Below are positions 45,868-54,576 of a stretch of 64,000 nucleotides of DNA, in pieces. The notes beneath the pieces were generated by a model. It ran no database searches, was not told the origin of the DNA, and worked only from the letters and a program-made list of their open reading frames with translations. Position numbers and translations under genes: made by a program. This DNA is from an uncultured Draconibacterium sp. (lineage in GTDB: Bacteria > Bacteroidota > Bacteroidia > Bacteroidales > Prolixibacteraceae): NCBI RefSeq assembly GCF_963676735.1, contig NZ_OY781464.1:1397001-1461000 (forward strand), in the 5' to 3' direction. Position 1 is the first letter of the stretch. Each line of letters opens with the position of its first letter.

Positions 45868-47352
45868 ATGAAATACTTTTCGATAATATTTCTGGCAATA
45901 CTTTTTTTCAATTCATGCACACAAACGGTGAGCAAGCCAAATATTGTCTGGATTTTTTCTGATGACCATTCGTACCAAACCATAGGAGCTTATGGCGGAC
46001 GCTTGCAAGGTTTAAACCCAACACCAAACCTCGATATGCTGGCTGCCGAAGGTATGCGTTTCAATAAATGCTATGTGGAAAACTCAATTTGCGCACCCAG
46101 TCGTGCGGCTTTGCTTACCGGAAAAATGAGCCACATGAATGGTAAATATACCAATACCAAACGCCACCCTTTTAATCACGATCAACAGCAGTTTCAGAAA
46201 ATTCTTCAGCAGAATGGTTACGAAACGGCCATGATCGGAAAAATCCACCTGGATGGAAATATGCAGGGGTTCGACTATTGGGAAGTGCTGCCGGGGCAGG
46301 GAAAATACTACAATCCTGAGTTTATTACCGAAGAGGGACAAACCAATTATAAAGGCCGTTATGTTACCGAAGTTATTACCGAACGTGCCTTAAACTGGTT
46401 AAAAAACGGCTGGTCGGGGCAAAAACCTTTTATGCTGATGGTGCACCACAAAGCGCCGCACCGAAACTGGGACCCCGCAACCCAACACATGCTGAAATAC
46501 GAGGATATCGAAATTCCGGAACCGGATAATTTATTTGATGATTATGCCACAAAAGGTACCGCAGTAAAAGAACAGGAACTGGATATTGCAAACAGCATAA
46601 ACCTAAACAGAGATCTGAAAGCGGAAGGCGAAATGTATGCGAACGATCCCCGGTTTGAAAGCCGTTACGAGTGGATGGCTGATAACAAACCGGAAGGTAA
46701 TGAACTTATAAAATGGAAATACCAGACCTACATGAAAGATTACCTGCGCTGCATTTGGAGTGTTGATGAGAGTGTAGGCGAAATTATGCAAGCTTTAAAA
46801 GACCTTGATTTGGATAAAAACACGATTGTTTGCTACTCATCGGACCAGGGGTTTTACATGGGCGAGCATGGTTGGTTCGATAAACGAATGATGTACGAAG
46901 AGTCGTTCCGTACACCCTTGCTTGTTAAATGGCCCGGCATGGTAAAGCCGGGAAGTGTAAACAATGACCTGGTGCAAAATATCGATTTTGCCGAAACTTT
47001 CCTTGATATTGCCGGAGCACCAATTCCTGAGAATATGCAAGGGAAAAGCATTGTGCCACTGCTGGAAGGCGAAACACCTGCCGATTGGCGTCAATCGCTT
47101 TATTATCACTATTACGAATACCCGGGGGCACATGCTGTGCGTCGGCACGAAGGAGTAGCCAACAAAGAATATAAGTTGATTCGTTTTTATGGAGAAGACG
47201 TGCCGAACGGCGAAGAATGGGAGTTTTTTGATTTAAAAAATGATCCATCAGAAATGACAAACATTTACGGCGATCCTTCTACAAAAAGCAATATTGAAGA
47301 AATGAAAAAAGAACTGTCTCGTCTAAGAGAACAGTATCAGGTAAAAGAATAA
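45868..47352 (+). CDS. S1 sulfatase lipoprotein (PUL 2, first)
   Basis: A 494-residue lipoprotein (lipobox FNSC, Cys17). Formylglycine motif C75-A-P-S-R, metal Asp32/Asp33 (SDDH), GKIHLDGN in place of the usual GKWHL, and SSDQGFYMGEHGWFDKRMMYEE. It begins the operon carrying GH2 and GH117, so it probably desulfates galactan oligosaccharides in the periplasm. The sulfate position cannot be deduced. Confidence 0.92.
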   Translation: MKYFSIIFLAILFFNSCTQTVSKPNIVWIFSDDHSYQTIGAYGGRLQGLNPTPNLDMLAAEGMRFNKCYVENSICAPSRAALLTGKMSHMNGKYTNTKRHPFNHDQQQFQKILQQNGYETAMIGKIHLDGNMQGFDYWEVLPGQGKYYNPEFITEEGQTNYKGRYVTEVITERALNWLKNGWSGQKPFMLMVHHKAPHRNWDPATQHMLKYEDIEIPEPDNLFDDYATKGTAVKEQELDIANSINLNRDLKAEGEMYANDPRFESRYEWMADNKPEGNELIKWKYQTYMKDYLRCIWSVDESVGEIMQALKDLDLDKNTIVCYSSDQGFYMGEHGWFDKRMMYEESFRTPLLVKWPGMVKPGSVNNDLVQNIDFAETFLDIAGAPIPENMQGKSIVPLLEGETPADWRQSLYYHYYEYPGAHAVRRHEGVANKEYKLIRFYGEDVPNGEEWEFFDLKNDPSEMTNIYGDPSTKSNIEEMKKELSRLREQYQVKE

Positions 47353-47355
47353 AAA

Positions 47356-47404
47356 CTTCGTGCCTTGGGGTCTTTGTGTTCGGTTTGAAAAGTTAAACAC
47401 GAAG
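47356..47404. repeat. Small palindromic element between sulfatase genes
   Basis: CTTCGTG (47356-47362) and CACGAAG (47398-47404) bracket TTTGTGTTCGG-type sequence in the 75-bp gap. It resembles the 51810-51870 element in style (Cx-TTTGTG/TTTGCG words), suggesting related intergenic palindromes. Confidence 0.45.
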
Positions 47405-47427
47405 AGGCAACAAAAAGATAGCATCAG

Positions 47428-49209
47428 ATGAAAAGAATTATATTAATAACCATTGCGCTGCTTGTTGTAAGCAATAGTTTTGCCGGTGGTAAAAAAACTC
47501 CGTCAAAACCCAATGTCATCCTGGTACTAACCGACGATCAGGGCATTGGGGATTTGGGGCGTCATGGAAATCCATACCTGAAAACACCCCATCTCGACAA
47601 GTTTTACGACGAAGCGGTTCATATGACCGATTTTCATGTAAGTCCGCTGTGCACACCAACACGTGGAGCCATAATGACCGGACGCTACCCAATAAATAAT
47701 GGCGCCTGGGCAACCTTTAAAGGCCGCGATGCATTATCAAAAAATGCTCTTACTATGGCCGATGTGTTTAGGCAAAACGGCTATAAAACCGGAATGTTTG
47801 GGAAATGGCATTTAGGCGATAACTATCCGGTTCGTCCTACCGATTGTGGTTTTGATGTGGCTATTCATCATAAAGCCGGTGGCGTTGGCGAATTGTCAGA
47901 TTATTGGGGGAATACTTATTTTGACGACACTTATTTCGTAAACAATGAACCGCAAAAGTTTAAAGGATATTGTACGGATGTTTGGTTTTCGGAGGCAATG
48001 AAATTTATTGAAGAGAACAAGGACGAACCTTTTTTTATCTATCTGCCAACCAATGCACCGCATTCTCCATTGATTGTTGACGAAAAATATGCGGCTCCTT
48101 ATAAAGCCTTGGAAGGAGAGAAAATCCAAAGTGCAAACTACCTGGGAATGATTGCTAACATAGACGAAAATTTTGGGAAACTCGATATGTACTTAAATGA
48201 GAATAATCTTGCTGATAACACCATCCTTATTTTTATGACCGACAACGGAACTCAGTACGGGTTTAATTATGAAGAAGGAATGGGGCACAACCACGGTTTT
48301 CGGGGAAACAAACACAGTAAACTGGAAGGTGGACACCGTGTACCATTTCTAATTCGTTGGCCAAACGGCAAAGTTGAAGGTTGCCGCGATGTTAATGAAC
48401 TTGCTGCCCATGTTGATTTAATTCCAACGTTGGCAGCTTTATGTGGCATTAAAATTCCGGATAATATGCCTTTAGATGGCATTGATTTTTCATCGCTGCT
48501 AACCTCAAAAAACTCCACGCTTGAAGAGCGAACAGTATTTATACACCACCGGCAGGACTGGCGGCAACCGCACGATGTGAAACAAACCTGTGTTCTGAAA
48601 GAAAACTGGCGCCTGGTTAACGGCAGCGAGTTATATGATATTGAAAACGATCGTTTACAGTTGAATAACATTGCAGCACAACATCCTGACATTGTTAGCA
48701 GCTTACTTAACGACAACGAACGTTTTTTAAAAATTACAAAAGCGAATCCCGAATACAGCGAGTTGCCTGCCAACGTAGTGGGTAGCAAAGTTCAAAACGA
48801 AATTACTTTAACCATTCAGCATGCCATTGGTGAAGGCTCCGGAATTTGGAAACCTGAACAGGTGGCAGAAGGAATAAAGAATAGTAACAACACACATGCC
48901 CTTGAGGTTGAACGTGCCGGGAATTACGAAATTCGCTGTTGCCGCTGGCCAAAAGAGTGCCCGGGGGCCGTATGGGGGATACCTGCAAACAATCCGAAAA
49001 ACGCCTATACTTACCAAACCATTAAACCGCAAAAAGTGCGGATTTCAATTGCCAACCAAATGTTTGAAAAAGAGATCAAGGGCGACGAAGAAGCCGTTAG
49101 TTTTAAGGTGAAGCTTATGCCTGGAAAAACCTTGTTGGTAAACGATTTTATTGAAGGAAAAGAAAAATATGGAGTGTATTACACTTACATAAAATATTTG
49201 GGAGAATAA
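47428..49209 (+). CDS. S1 arylsulfatase-type sulfatase with C-terminal extra domain
   Basis: A 593-residue exported protein (MKRIILITIALLVVSNSFAG). Formylglycine motif C75-T-P-T-R, metal Asp36/Asp37 (LTDDQG), GKWHLGDN and TDNGTQYGFN. The core ends about residue 445; residues about 455-593 form an added beta-rich domain (HALEVERAGNYEIRCCRW ... GKTLLVNDFIEGK) that S1 enzymes usually lack, plausibly a carbohydrate-binding or dimerisation unit. It lies within the GH2-GH117 operon. Confidence 0.9.
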   Translation: MKRIILITIALLVVSNSFAGGKKTPSKPNVILVLTDDQGIGDLGRHGNPYLKTPHLDKFYDEAVHMTDFHVSPLCTPTRGAIMTGRYPINNGAWATFKGRDALSKNALTMADVFRQNGYKTGMFGKWHLGDNYPVRPTDCGFDVAIHHKAGGVGELSDYWGNTYFDDTYFVNNEPQKFKGYCTDVWFSEAMKFIEENKDEPFFIYLPTNAPHSPLIVDEKYAAPYKALEGEKIQSANYLGMIANIDENFGKLDMYLNENNLADNTILIFMTDNGTQYGFNYEEGMGHNHGFRGNKHSKLEGGHRVPFLIRWPNGKVEGCRDVNELAAHVDLIPTLAALCGIKIPDNMPLDGIDFSSLLTSKNSTLEERTVFIHHRQDWRQPHDVKQTCVLKENWRLVNGSELYDIENDRLQLNNIAAQHPDIVSSLLNDNERFLKITKANPEYSELPANVVGSKVQNEITLTIQHAIGEGSGIWKPEQVAEGIKNSNNTHALEVERAGNYEIRCCRWPKECPGAVWGIPANNPKNAYTYQTIKPQKVRISIANQMFEKEIKGDEEAVSFKVKLMPGKTLLVNDFIEGKEKYGVYYTYIKYLGE

Positions 49210-49221
49210 TAACTCTTGTCA

Positions 49222-49268
49222 AGACGCTCTCGCCGGGTCAATTCGCCGGGACTTCGCGCGTCCGCAAG
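49222..49268. repeat. GC-rich repeat element before GH2 copy 2
   Basis: The 72-bp gap is strikingly GC-rich for this window. It contains the direct repeat CGCCGGG (49231-49237 and 49244-49250) and a GACGC/GCGTC inverted pair (49223-49227, 49258-49262). It probably folds as a hairpin between co-transcribed genes. Confidence 0.45.
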
Positions 49269-49281
49269 CAAAAACGTAAAC

Positions 49282-51804
49282 ATGAAAACTGTAACATTTC
49301 TACTATTAATTCTATTTGGCATTTCAACGTTAAATGCCCAAACGATTCAACGTGAAACCGATTTTAATTTTAACTGGAAATTTACACTTGTTGAAAGTAC
49401 CGATTTACCCAGCCAGCTTCCGTTGGATGACAGTAATTGGCGCGATGTGAGGTTACCACACGATTGGAGTGTTGAATTTCCTTTTTCTGACGAATGGGAA
49501 GGCTGTACCGGTTATTTACCGGGTGGAGTGGGGATTTACCAAAAACATTTTAAAACACCTGCGTCGCCAAAAGAGAAAAGTGTTTTTGTAAAATTCGATG
49601 GCGTTTACAACAATGCAACTTTTTGGCTTAACGGGAAACTGCTTGGCGAGAATCCTTATGGTTATTCACCTGTCAACAGGGATTTAACGCCACATTTAAA
49701 AACCGATGGTTCTGATAATGTTTTAACTGTTCATGTCGATCATTCGCGCTATGCCGACAGTAGATGGTACACTGGTAGTGGAATCTACCGAAATGTTAAA
49801 TTGGTTACTGTTGATAAACTTCATATTCCAATCTGGGGTACGTTTATTACCACACCAGAGGTAGACGAAAATGAGGCTAAAGTACAGCTTAAAATTAAGG
49901 TTAAAAACCAAACCGGAAACAGCAATTTTACCCTCGAAACTAAACTGGTTGATAACAATGGAAATGTTGTTGCAAAACAAATCGATGAATTGAAACTTGG
50001 CAAGAACTCAGAGCAAGAATTCACTCAGAATTTTTCAGTGATTAAACCTAATTTATGGGATTGTGAAAATCCAAATATGTACAAAGCCATAACTACCATC
50101 TCGAAAAAGGGAGAGGTGGTCGACGAGTATATCACTCCCTTCGGAATCCGCAGTATCGAGTTTATCGCCAACAAAGGCTTTTTCCTGAACGGGAAGTCGA
50201 CATTTATGAAAGGCGTTTGTTTGCACCACGATGCCGGTTTGGTGGGGGCAGCTGTTCCTGAAGGCGTTTGGCGACGCAGGTTACAAGCCTTAAAAGATGG
50301 AGGTGTAAATGCTATTCGGGGCTCTCATAATCCTGTGTCGGAAGAGTTTCTCGACCTTTGCGATGAAATGGGATTTTTGGTACAGAACGAAATTTTTGAC
50401 GAGCTGGATTACCCAAAAGACAAACGTCTGAATTTACACGAACGGCACGACGATTACCTCTCTCGAGGTTATACCGAGCATTTCCAGGAGTGGGCCAAAA
50501 GTGATTTGGAACGCACCGTTTTACGCGATCGCAACCATCCATCAGTAGTTCAGTGGAGTATTGGTAATGAAATTGAGTGGACTTACTTAAGCTATCGTTA
50601 TGTAACTGGTTTTTGGACAGATCCTGAAGATCCAACCAAATCATCAGGTAATTTCTGGGGAGACCGACCAATGTTTAGCGCCGATGAAATGCGCGAACGC
50701 TACGAATCAATGGACAAGGAAGAATATGTGCTTGCAGAAACATCGCAACGCATAGCAGACTGGGTACGCGAATTGGATACCAGTCGCCCAACTACTGCCA
50801 ACCACATTATTCCGCAGGTGAGCCACGTTAGTGGTTATGCCGATGCAGTTGATATTGCCGGTTACAGTTACCGCAATAACATTTTTCCCTGGTCGAAATA
50901 TTATTTTCCCAACAAACAAACTACTATCAACGAATGTCCCGGAACCTGGGACGATTGGAAACAAGTGCTGGAGTACCCGGGCGTGTTCAGCATATTTATG
51001 TGGACTGGTATTGATTACCTGGGCGAAAGTCACGAACGCTGGCCGGGGCGTCGTCCGTGGGGTGACATGCTTGATTTAGCCGGATTTAAAGTGCAGGGCT
51101 GGAACTACTTTAAAAGTATTTGGGTAGATGATCCGCATCTTTCAATTGGTACCTTGCCGCTGGAAGGTTCAGGTTTTGGCGTAGATAAAATGTCGGGATT
51201 TGCCTTGGCCGATAGTGAGAAATCGTTTCGGTGGCGCGATTCGGAAATGCATTGGAATTACAAAGCTGGCGATACCTTGCTGGTTGAAGTTTGCTCGAAC
51301 TATTCTACAGTTGAATTATTACTAAACGGAAAATCATTGGGATTCCGCAGTATGAGTGAAAGTCCCGACCGATTAATGCGCTGGGTAGTTCCTTTCGAAG
51401 CCGGAAAACTGGAAGCCCGTGCAGTACTGGGCAGCGAAAAAACAAAAACAGCACTGGTAACTGCATCAGAGCCGGTAAAAATGGAACTTTCTTCTGACAA
51501 ATCATCCCTAATAGCCGATGCCTACGATGTGGCGCACCTGGTGGTTCAGTTAGTTGATAAAAACGGCAATGCAGTATTAACCGAAAACACCACTGTTGAG
51601 TTTGAACTTGAAGGACCTGCAAAATTATTGGGTGTTGATTGTGCAAATCACCATAAACACCAGGACTTTCAATCGAATAAAATCGAAACCTACAAAGGAC
51701 GGTGTTTGGCCATTATTCAATCTACAAAAGAAGCCGGAACAGTTAAAATTACGGCAAAAGCCAATGGTTTTGAAGGCCAGGCAGTAGTTCTTCAAATGAA
51801 ATAA
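49282..51804 (+). CDS. GH2 glycoside hydrolase, beta-galactosidase type (copy 2)
   Basis: An 840-residue enzyme from ATG 49282 (signal peptide MKTVTFLLLILFGISTLNAQ). The frame extends back to a TTG at 49216 but that leader runs through the GC-rich repeat and is not protein-like. GH2 jelly roll (LPHDWSVEFPF; SRWYTGSGIYRNV), Ig-like domain, TIM barrel with acid/base Glu430 (WSIGNEIEW) and probable nucleophile Glu551 (TTINECPGT), then C-terminal beta domains. It has the same architecture as copy 1 (29756) but with an insertion near 440-500 and a different nucleophile context. With GH117 next door it probably cleaves the beta-linked galactose of galactan oligosaccharides. Confidence 0.9.
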   Translation: MKTVTFLLLILFGISTLNAQTIQRETDFNFNWKFTLVESTDLPSQLPLDDSNWRDVRLPHDWSVEFPFSDEWEGCTGYLPGGVGIYQKHFKTPASPKEKSVFVKFDGVYNNATFWLNGKLLGENPYGYSPVNRDLTPHLKTDGSDNVLTVHVDHSRYADSRWYTGSGIYRNVKLVTVDKLHIPIWGTFITTPEVDENEAKVQLKIKVKNQTGNSNFTLETKLVDNNGNVVAKQIDELKLGKNSEQEFTQNFSVIKPNLWDCENPNMYKAITTISKKGEVVDEYITPFGIRSIEFIANKGFFLNGKSTFMKGVCLHHDAGLVGAAVPEGVWRRRLQALKDGGVNAIRGSHNPVSEEFLDLCDEMGFLVQNEIFDELDYPKDKRLNLHERHDDYLSRGYTEHFQEWAKSDLERTVLRDRNHPSVVQWSIGNEIEWTYLSYRYVTGFWTDPEDPTKSSGNFWGDRPMFSADEMRERYESMDKEEYVLAETSQRIADWVRELDTSRPTTANHIIPQVSHVSGYADAVDIAGYSYRNNIFPWSKYYFPNKQTTINECPGTWDDWKQVLEYPGVFSIFMWTGIDYLGESHERWPGRRPWGDMLDLAGFKVQGWNYFKSIWVDDPHLSIGTLPLEGSGFGVDKMSGFALADSEKSFRWRDSEMHWNYKAGDTLLVEVCSNYSTVELLLNGKSLGFRSMSESPDRLMRWVVPFEAGKLEARAVLGSEKTKTALVTASEPVKMELSSDKSSLIADAYDVAHLVVQLVDKNGNAVLTENTTVEFELEGPAKLLGVDCANHHKHQDFQSNKIETYKGRCLAIIQSTKEAGTVKITAKANGFEGQAVVLQMK

Positions 51805-51809
51805 AACCT

Positions 51810-51870
51810 CTCGCAAGCCGCAGAGACGCAAAGAAGAATTTAAAACTTTGCGTCTTAGCGACTTTGCGAG
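51810..51870. repeat. Palindromic intergenic element before GH117
   Basis: AGACGCAAAG (51824-51833) pairs perfectly with CTTTGCGTCT (51846-51855), flanked by CTCGCAAG (51810) and CTTTGCGAG (51862-51870). It fills nearly the whole gap between GH2 and GH117. Words of the type CTTTGCGTCTTAGCG...CTTTGCGAG recur between genes in many Bacteroidota genomes (recollection, not searched). Confidence 0.7.
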
Positions 51871-51883
51871 CAAAATAAAGAAC

Positions 51884-53155
51884 ATGAAAATACTAACATT
51901 AATTATTTTACTGGCCGCCGTACTTTTTTCTTGTCAGCCGCAGCAAAAGGAAACTGCAAGTGCCGAAACCCCACAAGAACAGGGTGGTTTTCCATTCGTA
52001 CTTCCAAAAGAAAAGCCAAACCGTGAAATGAGTGCGGCCATGGAGCGTATTTATACCGATTATGAGGCGCCTCAGCCAAACAACAATGAACTGTTTAGCC
52101 AGTTTAAATACACCGAGCTGAAAGGATTCGATTACAATGGCCACGACGGAACAATCTCGCGCCGCGACCCCTCTAAAATCCTTTATCACAATGGCAAATA
52201 TTACCTTTGGTACACTTACCGAAATACACCTACTCCACCGCAGGGGGCCGAAAAATGTACCGATGAAATACCTTCATCAGATTGGGATTTGGCAGAGATT
52301 TGGTATGCCACCTCGAAAGATGGTTTTACCTGGGAAGAGCAGGGCGTTGCCATTAAGCGCCCCGAAAAACCAATTGTTGGCTGGCGTGCTGTTACTACAA
52401 CTGATATTTTAGAGTGGGAGGGTAAATACTATCTTTACTATCAGGGGTTTATGGAAGCAAGTGGTAAGCGTGGCGACGATTGCCCTGTGGCAGTTTCGTG
52501 GGCCGATTCGCCCGATGGGCCATGGACACCATACAATAAAATTGTAATACCGAATGGGGCAGAAGGCGAGTGGGATCAGTATTCAATTCACGACCCTTAT
52601 CCCCTTGTGCACGATGGTAAAATTTATATTTATTACAAATCAGACTTTGGCGAAAAACCACATTTGGTACGTATGCAGGGACTGGCAATTGCCGATAATC
52701 CGCTGGGGCCTTTTAAAAAGCATCCCTTAAATCCGCTTATCACTTCGGGCCACGAAACTTCCTTGTTTCCGTTTAGAGGCGGGGTTGCCGCACTGGTATA
52801 CAAAGATGGACCGGAGCACAACACTATTCAGTATGCCGACGACTGGGTGAACTTTGAAATTGCATCGATTACTGAATTAATGCCATACGCGGCAGCACCT
52901 TATGTGCCTGATGCTTTTACGAATACAAAAGATGGACGTGGAATAACCTGGGGCACGGCACATTTCATCAACTATAACAACGACTGGAATACCTTTCATT
53001 CGGTACTGGTGCGTTTCGATTGTGATTTAAGCCTTGATTTGCACGATCCTGAAATGAAGCAACATCGCGTAAACCATGCTCCTGACGTGTATTATCGTCA
53101 GGGATTAAGCAAAAAACAACGCGAACGTATTCAGAAAGAAAATATAAATAAGTGA
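51884..53155 (+). CDS. GH117 alpha-1,3-anhydrogalactosidase (neoagarooligosaccharide hydrolase family)
   Basis: A 423-residue lipoprotein from ATG 51884 (AVLFSC, Cys17); the frame's upstream TTG-side extension is a repeat. Sequence is unmistakably GH117: [24 protein letters not shown] with Asp95, [35 protein letters not shown] with Asp237, and [10 protein letters not shown] with His290/Glu291, the residues used by characterised GH117 enzymes. These remove 3,6-anhydro-L-galactose (or a related alpha-1,3 galactose unit) from the non-reducing end of agar-type oligosaccharides. It is the best clue that PUL 2 targets a red-algal-type galactan. Followed 2 bp later by a sulfatase. Confidence 0.95.
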   Translation: MKILTLIILLAAVLFSCQPQQKETASAETPQEQGGFPFVLPKEKPNREMSAAMERIYTDYEAPQPNNNELFSQFKYTELKGFDYNGHDGTISRRDPSKILYHNGKYYLWYTYRNTPTPPQGAEKCTDEIPSSDWDLAEIWYATSKDGFTWEEQGVAIKRPEKPIVGWRAVTTTDILEWEGKYYLYYQGFMEASGKRGDDCPVAVSWADSPDGPWTPYNKIVIPNGAEGEWDQYSIHDPYPLVHDGKIYIYYKSDFGEKPHLVRMQGLAIADNPLGPFKKHPLNPLITSGHETSLFPFRGGVAALVYKDGPEHNTIQYADDWVNFEIASITELMPYAAAPYVPDAFTNTKDGRGITWGTAHFINYNNDWNTFHSVLVRFDCDLSLDLHDPEMKQHRVNHAPDVYYRQGLSKKQRERIQKENINK

Positions 53156-53157
53156 GA

Positions 53158-54576
53158 ATGTACAGAACGAGCCTAATATTGATTGTTGTCTTTTGTTTCA
53201 TGGCGGTTACAGGGCATGCTCAAAATCAACAAAAACCAAACATCGTCCTTTTGTTCTCCGACGATGCCGGATACGGAGATTTTGGTTTTCAGGGAAGTAA
53301 AACGTTTAAAACACCCAACCTTGATAAGTTGGCAACAGAAGGAGTGGTTTTCAGCCAGGCCTACGTAACGGCAGCCGTTTGTGGCCCCTCGCGTGCCGGA
53401 TTGTTAACCGGGCAGTATCAGCAACGTTTTGGTATTGAAGAAAATAACGTTCCCGGATATATGAGCCAGTCTTCAGGATTATTGGGCGACGAAATGGGAT
53501 TACCAACACATTTGCCAACTATTGCCGATCACCTTAAAAAATTGGGCTACACCACAGCTATACTTGGTAAGTGGCACTTGGGCGGCAACGACCGTTACCA
53601 TCCCTTAAAACGAGGATTCGACGAATTTTATGGTTTTCGTGGTGGTGCGCGTAGTTTTTGGGAATTATCGGAGGAGGAAAAAGTTAAGAAACCAGAAGAC
53701 AGATTGGAACGTGGATTTGCAAATTTTAAAGAGCACGAAGGCTACCTTACGGAAAGTCTTGCCAACGAGGCCTGTGATTTTATCAGCAGGAATAAAGAGC
53801 AACCGTTTTTTCTGTATCTCTCGTTTAATGCAGTGCATACGCCAATGCAGGCAAAAAAGGAAGATTTGGCTCAGGTAGAAGGATTAGGTTTAACAGGAAA
53901 ACGCAAAACTCTGGCAGCCATGACAATTGCCCTGGACCGCGCATGTGGGCAGGTGTTGGATAAGTTAAAAGAATTGGGATTAGATGAAAATACCCTGGTT
54001 GTTTTTGCCAACGATAATGGCGGGCCTACCGATTCAAACGGAGCATCTAATTATCCATTAAGCGGAACAAAAGCCAATCACTTAGAAGGCGGAATTCGTA
54101 TCCCCTGTATAATGCGTTTGCCAGGTGTTATTGCCCGCGGAAGTGGCTTTGAGTACCCGGTTAGTACCCTCGACTTTTTGCCAACTTTTGTTGAGCTGGC
54201 TGGTGGTCAATCCGATACTATTCAGAACATTGATGGCGTTAACCTGATGCCCTACATTACAGGAGCTAACAAAAATAGGCCACACGAAATGCTATTCTGG
54301 AAAAAAGAAAACCGCGGCGTAATCCGTAAAGGCGATTATAAACTGTTGCGTTTTCCCGACCGCCCGGCCGAATTGTACAATATTGCAACAGACCAAAGCG
54401 AAAGAGTTAACCTGGCCTATGAGCAGCCAGAGCGTGTGAAAGAAATGTATAAACTCTTGTTTGAATGGGAAAAAGGTTTGGAGCGTCCGCTGTGGATGTT
54501 AGACCGTTTTTACGAAGGGAAAGCCATGGAACGAATGGATAGGTACCGAGAACAGAAAAGAGATGAATATGAATAG
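53158..54576 (+). CDS. S1 sulfatase (PUL 2, third)
   Basis: A 472-residue protein from ATG 53158, chosen over the GTG at 53152 that overlaps the GH117 stop; signal peptide ends GHAQ. Formylglycine motif C75-G-P-S-R, metal Asp35/Asp36 ([11 protein letters not shown]), GKWHLGG and [12 protein letters not shown]. This [11 protein letters not shown]...CGPSR pattern is the arylsulfatase-A-like branch common in carrageenan, agar and ulvan loci. Its last bases overlap the start of the next, interrupted gene. Confidence 0.92.
   Translation: MYRTSLILIVVFCFMAVTGHAQNQQKPNIVLLFSDDAGYGDFGFQGSKTFKTPNLDKLATEGVVFSQAYVTAAVCGPSRAGLLTGQYQQRFGIEENNVPGYMSQSSGLLGDEMGLPTHLPTIADHLKKLGYTTAILGKWHLGGNDRYHPLKRGFDEFYGFRGGARSFWELSEEEKVKKPEDRLERGFANFKEHEGYLTESLANEACDFISRNKEQPFFLYLSFNAVHTPMQAKKEDLAQVEGLGLTGKRKTLAAMTIALDRACGQVLDKLKELGLDENTLVVFANDNGGPTDSNGASNYPLSGTKANHLEGGIRIPCIMRLPGVIARGSGFEYPVSTLDFLPTFVELAGGQSDTIQNIDGVNLMPYITGANKNRPHEMLFWKKENRGVIRKGDYKLLRFPDRPAELYNIATDQSERVNLAYEQPERVKEMYKLLFEWEKGLERPLWMLDRFYEGKAMERMDRYREQKRDEYE

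Noticed and set aside
48267..48788. Minus-strand frame of 173 codons
   Set aside because: Shadow of the sulfatase at 47428, rich in Ser/Arg/Cys as expected from antisense; no domain seen.
49216..49281. N-terminal extension of GH2 copy 2 from a TTG codon
   Set aside because: It translates the GC-rich repeat and would bury the signal peptide that begins at ATG 49282.
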